A stretch of 8,908 bases of DNA from Ardenticatenales bacterium (GTDB taxonomy: Bacteria; Chloroflexota; Anaerolineae; Ardenticatenales; Ardenticatenaceae): assembly GCA_013812995.1 (NCBI GenBank), contig JACCSL010000520.1:1-8908 (forward strand), in the 5' to 3' direction. Both the position numbers and the translations under genes were made by a program. The notes below the pieces were generated by a model. It had not been told where the DNA came from and ran no database searches. It saw only the letters and a list, made by a program, of their open reading frames with translations. Below, piece after piece: positions 1 to 6,442 of this stretch (its first letter is position 1; the number at the start of each line of letters is the position of its first letter).

Positions 1-907
1 TGTCGAACCATACCACATGGCAATCCAGGTGCGCGGGAGGCTGCGCGACTTTGAGCCCGGCTGCCTGGACAACGTTGCTGAAGGCCGCTGCCGATACATT
101 GCGAGACAGTGCTTTTTCCTCGAAGAAGTCAAGGGCAGTCAGTGCCAGCGTTGCCTCTATTTCGCCGCCACGGAAGTTGAATCCGGGAACCTCCCCGAAC
201 TGGGTAGACCCCTTTCCGTGATGGCCAATCTTCCGCATATTCACCCCGTACTCGGCTTTGTCATACACATTGATGCCGCCCTGACCTGCCCCCAGCAGCT
301 TCCGATTAGAACCCGCGAAAGTCGCTACATCGCCCCGTGCCCCGACATACTCGCCATTGAGCTTGGAGCCGAACGCCTGACTCCCATCTTCCAGGAGCAA
401 CTGAGCCTTCGTAGACGCCATGATGGCATCAATATCGACCACATTGCCGAAAAATTGGGTGACGAGTGCGATATCAATCGGTTCCTGAACCCATTGGGAG
501 ACATCTGCCTGGCATACCAGAGTATCTTTATCGGTGGGCAAAAATATAGGACGGGACTTCATGTGGTAGACAGCATTAATGGAAGAAACAAAGCCAGAAG
601 AACTGATCGCCACATTGGTATTCTCATTCGCGCCAAGGGCATAGAGGCCAGTGACCAGGGCCGCGCTGCCCGAGTTGTGGAAAAACGCGCCTTCGCGACC
701 CAGCATCTGCGCCACACGCTGTTCCAGCTTTTTCGACTGGGGGCCACCGCCCCAATAGCTCGTGTGCTTCGACTTGATGACTTCAACCACCGCCTCGGCT
801 GCCTCCGCGCAAATCCCGGTATCCTCAACGGGTAGGCGGAGCGGGGCGTGCCCCCCATTAATCGACAGGCTTTTGTCGTTACGTAAAACATCCGGTGAAA
901 CAATCAT
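1..907 (-). CDS. DegT/DnrJ/EryC1/StrS-family PLP aminotransferase, 3' end beyond window
   Basis: Reading leftward from the ATG at 907 gives 302 open codons to the window edge, so the C-terminus is missing. The product matches the DegT sugar/aminocyclitol aminotransferase family by motif order. GGGPQSKKLE (53-62) is the substrate-entry region. NSGSAAL (78-84) is the phosphate-binding turn, SGTAAL in most relatives. LLEDGSQAFG (171-180) carries the cofactor-ring Asp174. GSNRKLLGAGQGG (199-211) holds the Schiff-base Lys203, and PGFNFRGGEIEA (241-252) is the usual NxR/K-xx-ExxA segment. Such enzymes transfer an amino group, usually from Glu or Gln, to a keto-sugar or keto-inositol; a few make aminohydroxybenzoate. 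The start is supported by AGGAG at 917-921, nine bases upstream. It is the last visible gene of the operon, 26 bases after the MFS gene. The lysine motif is unusual: SNRK replaces the common SFHxxK. Substrate is unknown. Family confidence is high; the antisense 272-codon frame is a shadow. Confidence 0.9.
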   Translation of the reverse strand, partial: MIVSPDVLRNDKSLSINGGHAPLRLPVEDTGICAEAAEAVVEVIKSKHTSYWGGGPQSKKLEQRVAQMLGREGAFFHNSGSAALVTGLYALGANENTNVAISSSGFVSSINAVYHMKSRPIFLPTDKDTLVCQADVSQWVQEPIDIALVTQFFGNVVDIDAIMASTKAQLLLEDGSQAFGSKLNGEYVGARGDVATFAGSNRKLLGAGQGGINVYDKAEYGVNMRKIGHHGKGSTQFGEVPGFNFRGGEIEATLALTALDFFEEKALSRNVSAAAFSNVVQAAGLKVAQPPAHLDCHVVWFD

Positions 908-933
908 GGGTACGATCTCCTATATCTTGTAAT

Positions 934-2175
934 TTATACTGAACTGGCAGGTTCTTGTAGATAGTCTTTAACTATTTTGGCTTGGATATCACGGTTTATA
1001 GCCAGAAACAGCATACAACCTAAGGGAAAGAAACCTAGTAGCGCGAGGGCCTGATTGGGCAGCAAAAGATCAACGAGATAGCCGATGATCAAATAGAAGG
1101 AACTCAGGACCAGGCTTCGCACCATGTTACTGACAGAGACGACACTTGCACGAATTTCAGAGGGGATACACTGATGGATATGATTGCTCATCACAGCGGC
1201 GAGCAAGTAGGGGAACGCTATCATCAACAGAAAAACTGCCACAGCGGCTGGAGCAGACGTGATAAAGAAGTTCACAAACAGGAGGCTGCTCGTGATGAAC
1301 ATACACAAATAAATAGCAGTGATCGGAGCCAATTTCTCTAGTATTTTAGGTGATGCCATGAAGGTCGTCGCTGAAATAAAACGGCTAATCATATATAGAA
1401 GTGCAATATGAGTGATATCCAGATGATAATATTCAAAAAGGCGCTGTCCAAACATATAGTACCCTAGAAAGGCACTATCAAACGTCGCCACGACAAACAT
1501 GAGCATGAGAACATGGCGACCCCTATCTGTTCTAAAGAAAGATATCACCTGGCGATTAAACGATTTATCTGCGCTCTCATCAGCCTTCGCCTTCTCGAAA
1601 TAATCGCGATTCTCATGAATCATAAAAATACATAAAAAGGCGACCATCATGCTGAGGCTGTAGCTAGCATACACAACATTCCAGGAGATCTTTTGCAAAA
1701 AGCCGCCAATAAGGGTCGCAATTCCTATAGCATACAGGCTAATCCCATAAGATTTACCCATCACCGACAAGAACGTGGCCTTGCCCTTCTCTGCGTTCAC
1801 CTCGTCATAGAGCAAAGAAATGTCTGAGCCTGAAATCAGGGACATGCCCAACCCTTCCAGAACAAACAGGCAGAGAAAGGCATAAAAATGGTCGAAAAGC
1901 AGAAATCCGAGTCCCACAAACGTCATACAGGCCAGGCCCGCCAGAATACTGCTACGGCGACCAAATCGGTCACCGAAAACCCCCGCTGGAACCTCCGTCA
2001 CCAGATTCGACCAAAACAGGGTTGCCTGTAGAAGCCCAATCTCAAAGCCAGATAACCCTTTATACCCCAGAAAGAGAATGAAAATCCCCCGGTGAAAGAC
2101 AAGGTTGCTAAAAACGTTGTATAGGTAGTAAAAGGTGATCGTCTGCTTAAAACTTGATTGTCTGGAATCGTTCAT
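934..2175 (-). CDS. Major facilitator superfamily (MFS) transporter, probable exporter
   Basis: The 413-residue product is very hydrophobic and fits the 12-helix MFS layout. It has a short cytoplasmic N-terminus and helices from about residue 11. The canonical loop 2-3 motif A, GVFGDRFGRR, lies at 65-74. A GSDISLLYDE segment (116-125) follows, a pattern seen in drug-exporter-like MFS branches. A charged central loop (about 187-220, ENRDYFEKAKADESADK) separates the two six-helix halves. IPSEIRASVVSVSNMVRS (337-354) is the second-half counterpart of the P-x4-R-A/T-x4-S region. These proteins move small solutes across the inner membrane by proton coupling or facilitated transport. Given the biosynthetic neighbours, export of the pathway product or self-resistance is the likely role, but that is inference. 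The ATG at 2175 follows GAGG at 2182-2185 with six bases between. It sits 18 bases after the CHAT-like gene and 26 bases before the aminotransferase gene. It is more AT-rich than the right-hand genes. Confidence 0.92.
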   Translation of the reverse strand: MNDSRQSSFKQTITFYYLYNVFSNLVFHRGIFILFLGYKGLSGFEIGLLQATLFWSNLVTEVPAGVFGDRFGRRSSILAGLACMTFVGLGFLLFDHFYAFLCLFVLEGLGMSLISGSDISLLYDEVNAEKGKATFLSVMGKSYGISLYAIGIATLIGGFLQKISWNVVYASYSLSMMVAFLCIFMIHENRDYFEKAKADESADKSFNRQVISFFRTDRGRHVLMLMFVVATFDSAFLGYYMFGQRLFEYYHLDITHIALLYMISRFISATTFMASPKILEKLAPITAIYLCMFITSSLLFVNFFITSAPAAVAVFLLMIAFPYLLAAVMSNHIHQCIPSEIRASVVSVSNMVRSLVLSSFYLIIGYLVDLLLPNQALALLGFFPLGCMLFLAINRDIQAKIVKDYLQEPASSV

Positions 2176-2193
2176 CAGGTGCCTCTGTCCTAT

Positions 2194-4071
2194 CTAAAAC
2201 TGCTTAGGCGTGACGGCCTCAATACCTAGCGCTTGGCGACCCAGGCTCAGGTTTAAATTCTGGACCGCAAAAACCGTAAAGTAGTACCCTTGCGCGGGGA
2301 TCATCTCGTCAAATTCAATGGAAAAACGAACAGTATGGTGGCTATCTGCCTGAGCCTTCAGTTTGTGTAGCTGAGGCTTGGTTTTGAGATGCTCGCGGAT
2401 ATACACAGGCACAAACCATCCTACCGTGACACGGCCCGGTTCGCGCACATGAATATCACAGCTCACTTCCACGCGCGCCCCGACCTCAAGGCGCGTGGGG
2501 GCGGTGATGGTCAGGCGCGGGCCATCTTCCATGACGATGGATTGATCCCCACAGCGGAAGCAGAGTAATTGTTCAATGGTGGGAATGCTGGCTGCCAGGC
2601 CGACTCGATTAAAGCGAATGGCTTCATGACCACAGGAGCAACGCACTGGCTCAATGGTGCTTTGATCCACTCGACTTCGATCACTGGCGTATGACTCGAA
2701 ATTCATCAGATCATCTTCCGGGTTCTCGATAATAAGCGAGGCCAGCGCATAATCGAGGGAATCCACAAGAGATAGAAGTTGCTTGGTTCGCTGCTGTTGT
2801 TGGGGTTGGGTGTAGATACTCTGACTGCCTCGCTTCAGGTAGTCATTATTTACCTTTTGATTGAACGTCTCCAACCGCTTCCGCAGGCTGTGAGTCGATG
2901 GCAGGAAGTGGTTGACCAGATATTTTTGTGCCCGATCCAACATCGTTGTCAGCAACGGCAGGGGTTGTGGATCCAGAAATTGTTCCGAGTGTAGGGTGGC
3001 TGAGGGGACTCCCCCAAACTGCCAAAAGGCAGGGAACGATTGGGTCTGATTGAGGGAGAGGTTGAACAAAGCGGCAGGCGCGGCTCCGCCTTCTGCGCTT
3101 TGCAGGGCCTCAATCCAGCGGTATAACTCCAGCTCACTCGAATCCTGAACGGTTAATGCCGCTGTAATCACTTTGGCTGGACCATCAATGGCGTTTAGCA
3201 ATAGCAGATATTTGGGGTCATAGCACATGAGGTCAACCAATGGCGCACTGTTACACGAGCTGATGATAACATTCTCCGCCATGACCTCATTGAGGGGAAT
3301 CAGTTTCGCCTCATCCTTGAAGCAGCCCTGAGTGTTATACCCACATCGGGGATGCAAGGTCCCCACTTGTGCAGCGATAGAGGCATTGCGACCGCAAACC
3401 GTATAGGCCCCCAGATTCAGGTTGTCATCCTTGCCATGACCATGAAAAAGAACCGAGCGCCATACCTGATTCAGGATGAGGTCCTGAATGTTTTGTTCTT
3501 CAAAATCTGCCTCACCATAAAGCTTGATCTGTTTGGTGTTGGCTTGGGACTCATACTTATAACTTTGATAGGTAAAGATGCCGTGAGTTCCCTGCTTGGT
3601 ATGGTTCGCCTGAACAAATTGCTTGGCCATCAGCCATGACAGTGAATAATTGTCGCGGCCAGTGAGCACGGTAATCTTTAGCCGCGGATCTTCATAAGCT
3701 TGAAATAGAAGCGGCTGTAGTTTGTCTGAGCGCAGGTAGGAATAGGTTCCCACAAGCAGGACATGGATCGATTGCTCGGTTGTTTGTAAATAGGTCTGTA
3801 CCGTCTCAATCGTACCCAACTGCCGGGCCAGCAAGGAGAGCATCGGCTGGAAGGCATCGAGTGCGCCTGGGTCATCTGAAAACCAGATAGCGAGATCGGC
3901 CACTGGGGGCTGAGAAAATTCGTCATAGAGGGTGCTAGCCAACTCTATGCTATGCTGCAAATCGGTACGAGGGCCGAGGCATAGAGGAATAGGCGCAGCA
4001 GGCTGTTTGGCCCACTGTGCTACGGCTTGTTTGTAGCTCTGGGCAGTTTCATACGGGACAAATAAGGCCAT
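2194..4071 (-). CDS. CHAT/caspase-like (gingipain-like) protein with zinc-ribbon-like and beta-rich C-terminal regions
   Basis: The 625-residue protein has no membrane segment or signal peptide. Residues 100-300 resemble a caspase/gingipain clan fold of the CHAT type. Hydrophobic strands occur at IHVLLVGTY (102-110) and LKITVLTG (131-138). A His motif VLFHGHGKDDNLNLG (207-221) follows, then a Cys motif NVIISSCNSAP (267-277), giving candidate catalytic His210 or His212 and Cys273. Their spacing of about 60 residues fits CHAT and C25-like peptidases. Between them lie Cys226, Cys243 and Cys250, an unusual insertion. A Gln-rich linker (about 421-427) leads to CSC (478-480) and CFRC (504-507), a CxC...CxxC zinc-ribbon-like pair. 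The end (about 518-620) is beta-rich and Ig-like. CHAT proteins are known as separase-related proteases in stress and defence; some process peptides. Here it lies 42 bases after the radical SAM gene and 18 bases before the MFS gene, so a maturation or regulatory role in the pathway is possible. AGGA at 4081-4084 supports the ATG. Activity is unproven. Confidence 0.72.
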   Translation of the reverse strand: MALFVPYETAQSYKQAVAQWAKQPAAPIPLCLGPRTDLQHSIELASTLYDEFSQPPVADLAIWFSDDPGALDAFQPMLSLLARQLGTIETVQTYLQTTEQSIHVLLVGTYSYLRSDKLQPLLFQAYEDPRLKITVLTGRDNYSLSWLMAKQFVQANHTKQGTHGIFTYQSYKYESQANTKQIKLYGEADFEEQNIQDLILNQVWRSVLFHGHGKDDNLNLGAYTVCGRNASIAAQVGTLHPRCGYNTQGCFKDEAKLIPLNEVMAENVIISSCNSAPLVDLMCYDPKYLLLLNAIDGPAKVITAALTVQDSSELELYRWIEALQSAEGGAAPAALFNLSLNQTQSFPAFWQFGGVPSATLHSEQFLDPQPLPLLTTMLDRAQKYLVNHFLPSTHSLRKRLETFNQKVNNDYLKRGSQSIYTQPQQQQRTKQLLSLVDSLDYALASLIIENPEDDLMNFESYASDRSRVDQSTIEPVRCSCGHEAIRFNRVGLAASIPTIEQLLCFRCGDQSIVMEDGPRLTITAPTRLEVGARVEVSCDIHVREPGRVTVGWFVPVYIREHLKTKPQLHKLKAQADSHHTVRFSIEFDEMIPAQGYYFTVFAVQNLNLSLGRQALGIEAVTPKQF

Positions 4072-4081
4072 GTTCAGCGTT

Positions 4082-4102
4082 CCTCTATGCCAACAATAGG
4101 AG
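4082..4102 (-). promoter_or_regulatory. Ribosome binding site of the CHAT-like gene inside a possible small hairpin
   Basis: On the minus strand CTCCTAT (4102-4096) can pair with ATAGAGG (4088-4082) across a seven-base loop, with one bulged A and one G-U pair. The right arm contains the AGAGG ribosome binding site of the CHAT-like gene, so translation of that gene could be partly damped. The stem is short and imperfect, so this is only a candidate. Confidence 0.25.
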
Positions 4103-4113
4103 ATACAACAGGT

Positions 4114-5100
4114 CTAATAAAACCATTCGCCAAGGGGTTCATGGGTATTGATGAGGTTACTACAACCAGAGGCAGTGGAGGAACAGCCTGTACAAACGTT
4201 CGGCCCTTCTGTCCTAAAAAAGCTGACCTGCTTTTCCATCGTCTCGTCATGCAAGCGGAAGCTGTCATAGCTGGCGAACTGCAGGGCATGTTTTTCGGCT
4301 TCTGGTCGGTGGGGAATCAGGCTACAGCCGTAGAGTCGTTTTTCCTTGGCATCAAGATAGCGAACCTTATTGACCACATGGCAGCGATCATCGGGGCGTG
4401 GGGCGATCCCGTCGCTAAAGTAGCGCTCCTGCTCGGCTGGCGTATTGCCGCACCAAATTTTGCCCAGAGGCACCAGTAGCCCTTGGCCCGGTGCCTCTAC
4501 ATAGAGCTGCTGAACGACGGCGGGGATCTCTTCAATATCCTGCGCGGTATAATCGAGGGGGCGTTCCAACTTCAGCGTTGACATCTCCCATTGTTCAACC
4601 CCCAGATCGGTTAAGATACGTTGGAGCCGAGGCATATCCCGAAAGTTATGCGGCCCGCAAACCGTATTGACCCGAAGCCGGATGCCATGCGCCCGCGCCT
4701 CAAGTAGGCCCTGGATACAAAGCTCATACCCACGTTGTAGGCCGCGCAGCTTATCATTTTCCTCCGGGATGGGGCTGTCAATGCTCACAATAATCTGGTT
4801 CAGCCCGTGTGCAGCCAATGCAGCAGCCTTTTTGGGTAGCAGGGCCCCATTGGTAATAATCGACGATTGGATCCCCCGGTCGTGAATCATCTGCACAAAC
4901 GTCAGCATATCACGATGCAGCAGAGGTTCCCCTCCCGTAAAACGTACGTACTTGACTCCATCAGCCTGAGCGACACTAAGAATTTGATCAAACTCAGCGA
5001 CTGAGAGGCGGTAAGGGTCACGGGAATTGGCAAAACTGCACATAAAGCAACCAGCGTTACACGCCTCCAAGAGGCGGATAAACAAAAATTCTATACTCAT
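4114..5100 (-). CDS. Radical SAM enzyme with SPASM/twitch-like C-terminal cysteine cluster
   Basis: The 328-residue product has the CxxxCxxC motif as CNAGCFMC, with Cys14, Cys18 and Cys21 ligating the SAM-cleaving [4Fe-4S] cluster. GGEP (56-59) binds the SAM amino group. ITNG (82-85) and SIDSP (106-110) are the next barrel strands. The C-terminal third has Cys240 and Cys259 (CX18C) and a CX2CX6C set at 303, 306 and 313. This resembles the auxiliary-cluster region of SPASM/twitch proteins such as BtrN, anSME and MoaA. Such enzymes start radical chemistry on sugars, cyclitols or peptides: dehydrogenation, epimerisation or crosslinking. I prefer the ATG at 5100: it is preceded by GAGG at 5106-5109 and puts the cluster motif near the N-terminus as is usual. 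A TTG at 5139 would add 13 residues without a good ribosome site. The gene follows the glycosyltransferase by 73 bases. Substrate cannot be told. It may act on an amino sugar with the downstream aminotransferase, or on a peptide. Confidence 0.9.
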   Translation of the reverse strand: MSIEFLFIRLLEACNAGCFMCSFANSRDPYRLSVAEFDQILSVAQADGVKYVRFTGGEPLLHRDMLTFVQMIHDRGIQSSIITNGALLPKKAAALAAHGLNQIIVSIDSPIPEENDKLRGLQRGYELCIQGLLEARAHGIRLRVNTVCGPHNFRDMPRLQRILTDLGVEQWEMSTLKLERPLDYTAQDIEEIPAVVQQLYVEAPGQGLLVPLGKIWCGNTPAEQERYFSDGIAPRPDDRCHVVNKVRYLDAKEKRLYGCSLIPHRPEAEKHALQFASYDSFRLHDETMEKQVSFFRTEGPNVCTGCSSTASGCSNLINTHEPLGEWFY

Positions 5101-5105
5101 AATAC

Positions 5106-5109
5106 CCTC
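5106..5109 (-). promoter_or_regulatory. Ribosome binding site deciding the radical SAM start
   Basis: GAGG, within AGAGAGGG, lies five bases before the ATG at 5100. The alternative in-frame TTG at 5139 has only a weak AACAG-type context. This favours the shorter 328-residue protein. Confidence 0.6.
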
Positions 5110-5173
5110 TCTGCTCTTTCCAAGGATCGTGAAGAGCAATAATAACGACTGTTAGATCAAATTGGCTGCTACA

Positions 5174-6289
5174 TTACGTCAAAAAGGTGGTCACCAGTTC
5201 GTTGACGATTATTTGTTGGCCCACCTCCTTGTGCATATCAATCTGCATGATTTCTGCGAGATTCCGCTCACTCTCCTCTAATAACTGCGTTACAAGATGG
5301 GTGAGCATTATTCGATGCGTGGTCTGGTTCAAAATTACTTCAACGATTCCCTGCACCCGCTGCACCCCAATTTCTTCAGGCAGGCTGCTATCAAGGGCAA
5401 ACATCGCGTCAAAGCGGCTCAGGGCGATACATTTGGCATAGTGGTGCTGGTGAAAATAACTTTCTGCCATCAATGCCTGGCTGTAATTTTGCGGCAGCAA
5501 GAACCCGATATCCACCCGCAACGCCATCGCCTCAAGCGTGGTTGTGATACCGGGGGTTGTCAACAACAGGCGGCAGCGACCTAAGAGGTCCAGAAACGCC
5601 TCATGCGAATAGTATCCACATGAAAAAGAGAGTTGTGACGGCGACAGAACCCGTTCCAGGTGCGCGGCCAGCTGACGATTGGTCGCAAAGTAAATATGAT
5701 CGAAGCGGGTGCCCGCTGCCTCTAAAATGATCTTTCCCACAACCTCAGCGTAGTCTGTAAAGAACGTAGACTGGACAAAGGGGTTATCGGAGCCAGAAAA
5801 ATTGACTAAAAGTACATTTTCTTTTGAGGTCGGGACGGTCGGCCAGTCCATGATAGGGGGAATGACCCGTGTGTTCGTCACGCGGTGAAATGCTTCTATA
5901 CGTTCGGCGGGAAGCAGGTAATCTTGCAAAAAGTATAGGGCTGCCTTCTCCGTTCCGTCAGGAATGGAGTGCCATAACCAGCCCAGGCTGTCTATCATGA
6001 TCATTGGCTTGGGAGAGGTCCAGCGGGCCAATACGTCCAGGTTCATGACGTTGATGATGAGGTCGTAGGGTTCCAGGAGGGTTACGGCCATGTCTGGATC
6101 ATGGTCTACGTTGTGCTCCACCAGCGTGTCAAAACAATCATTGCTTTGGGCATACTCATAGGCAATCCCCTGGCCGATAAACGTTAGATGGACCTCAGAC
6201 AGGTGCCGTGCCTGGAGCGCCAGGGCGACATAGACTGCTTTGGCGACAGGACCAAAACCAAAACTTGTTGTTACGAATCCAATTTTCAT
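5174..6289 (-). CDS. GT-B glycosyltransferase-like protein (MurG/GT28-type)
   Basis: The 371-residue product starts with a Rossmann-type strand and glycine turn, MKIGFVTTSFGFGPVAKA (1-18). This corresponds to the GxGHxxRA acceptor-side loop of MurG/GT28 and macrolide glycosyltransferases, with Pro in place of His. VLLVNFSGSDNPF (159-171) is the first strand of the second domain. TTPGITTTLEAMAL (244-257) matches the GxTTxxEA nucleotide-sugar-binding loop, and the following PQNYSQALMAE (266-276) fits the Q-x-x-NA region. Together they indicate a two-domain GT-B fold that would move a sugar from a nucleotide donor to an acceptor, probably in the cytoplasm. Donor and acceptor are unknown. No membrane helix is seen. 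The ATG at 6289 is the first usable start because an in-frame TGA lies four codons upstream. No clear Shine-Dalgarno sequence precedes it, which is unusual in this window. It is the first gene of the operon and follows the promoter at 6330-6358 closely. Confidence 0.75.
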   Translation of the reverse strand: MKIGFVTTSFGFGPVAKAVYVALALQARHLSEVHLTFIGQGIAYEYAQSNDCFDTLVEHNVDHDPDMAVTLLEPYDLIINVMNLDVLARWTSPKPMIMIDSLGWLWHSIPDGTEKAALYFLQDYLLPAERIEAFHRVTNTRVIPPIMDWPTVPTSKENVLLVNFSGSDNPFVQSTFFTDYAEVVGKIILEAAGTRFDHIYFATNRQLAAHLERVLSPSQLSFSCGYYSHEAFLDLLGRCRLLLTTPGITTTLEAMALRVDIGFLLPQNYSQALMAESYFHQHHYAKCIALSRFDAMFALDSSLPEEIGVQRVQGIVEVILNQTTHRIMLTHLVTQLLEESERNLAEIMQIDMHKEVGQQIIVNELVTTFLT

Positions 6290-6442
6290 TATGTGACCGA
6301 ATCATCGTGGCGTGGTTAATAATGGAGCCACTATACAGGGGTTGGCTGCAAATGTCATTGGTTCTATCTACAAATATTCATTCAATTTATTGCTTGTGAA
6401 ACACAGGACAAAGGTCCCTAAGCCTATGGCTGACGGGGAGGA
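6290..6442. other. Intergenic region between the RNase D block and the glycosyltransferase operon
   Basis: These 153 bases are distinctly AT-richer than the GC-rich genes to the right. They carry the leftward operon promoter and a short leader. Downstream of the DUF2877-like stop only a weak stem is visible (GGGAC-CTTT-GTCCT on the minus strand) and it has no U-run, so I cannot call a terminator. Some read-through from the upstream pair into the operon is therefore possible. Confidence 0.6.
6330..6358 (-). promoter_or_regulatory. Sigma-70-type promoter of the five-gene operon
   Basis: On the minus strand ATGACA (6358-6353) and TATAGT (6335-6330) are separated by exactly 17 bases. Each hexamer matches the TTGACA/TATAAT consensus at five of six positions. 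Transcription would start near 6323, giving a leader of about 33 bases before the glycosyltransferase ATG at 6289. It is the best promoter seen upstream of the operon. No operator palindrome is evident around it. Confidence 0.7.

Noticed and set aside
17..835. Long plus-strand open frame (272 codons)
   Set aside because: It lies exactly opposite the aminotransferase, which has clear family motifs on the minus strand. The plus-strand product resembles nothing and has shadow-frame composition.
559..903. Minus-strand open frame of 114 codons
   Set aside because: It is one base out of frame with the aminotransferase and covers the same DNA. The true frame starts at 907 and continues to the edge with all DegT motifs.
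5101..5139. Extended N-terminus of the radical SAM protein from TTG at 5139
   Set aside because: The ATG at 5100 has a better ribosome site and the cluster motif is normally near the N-terminus.
5101..5173. Small precursor-peptide gene between the glycosyltransferase and radical SAM genes
   Set aside because: I looked for a short open frame with a ribosome site on the minus strand here and in the 42-base gap at 4072-4113. Neither gap has room for or shows one.
6395..6442. Intrinsic terminator after the DUF2877-like gene
   Set aside because: Only a five-pair stem with a G-U pair is present and no T-run follows it.
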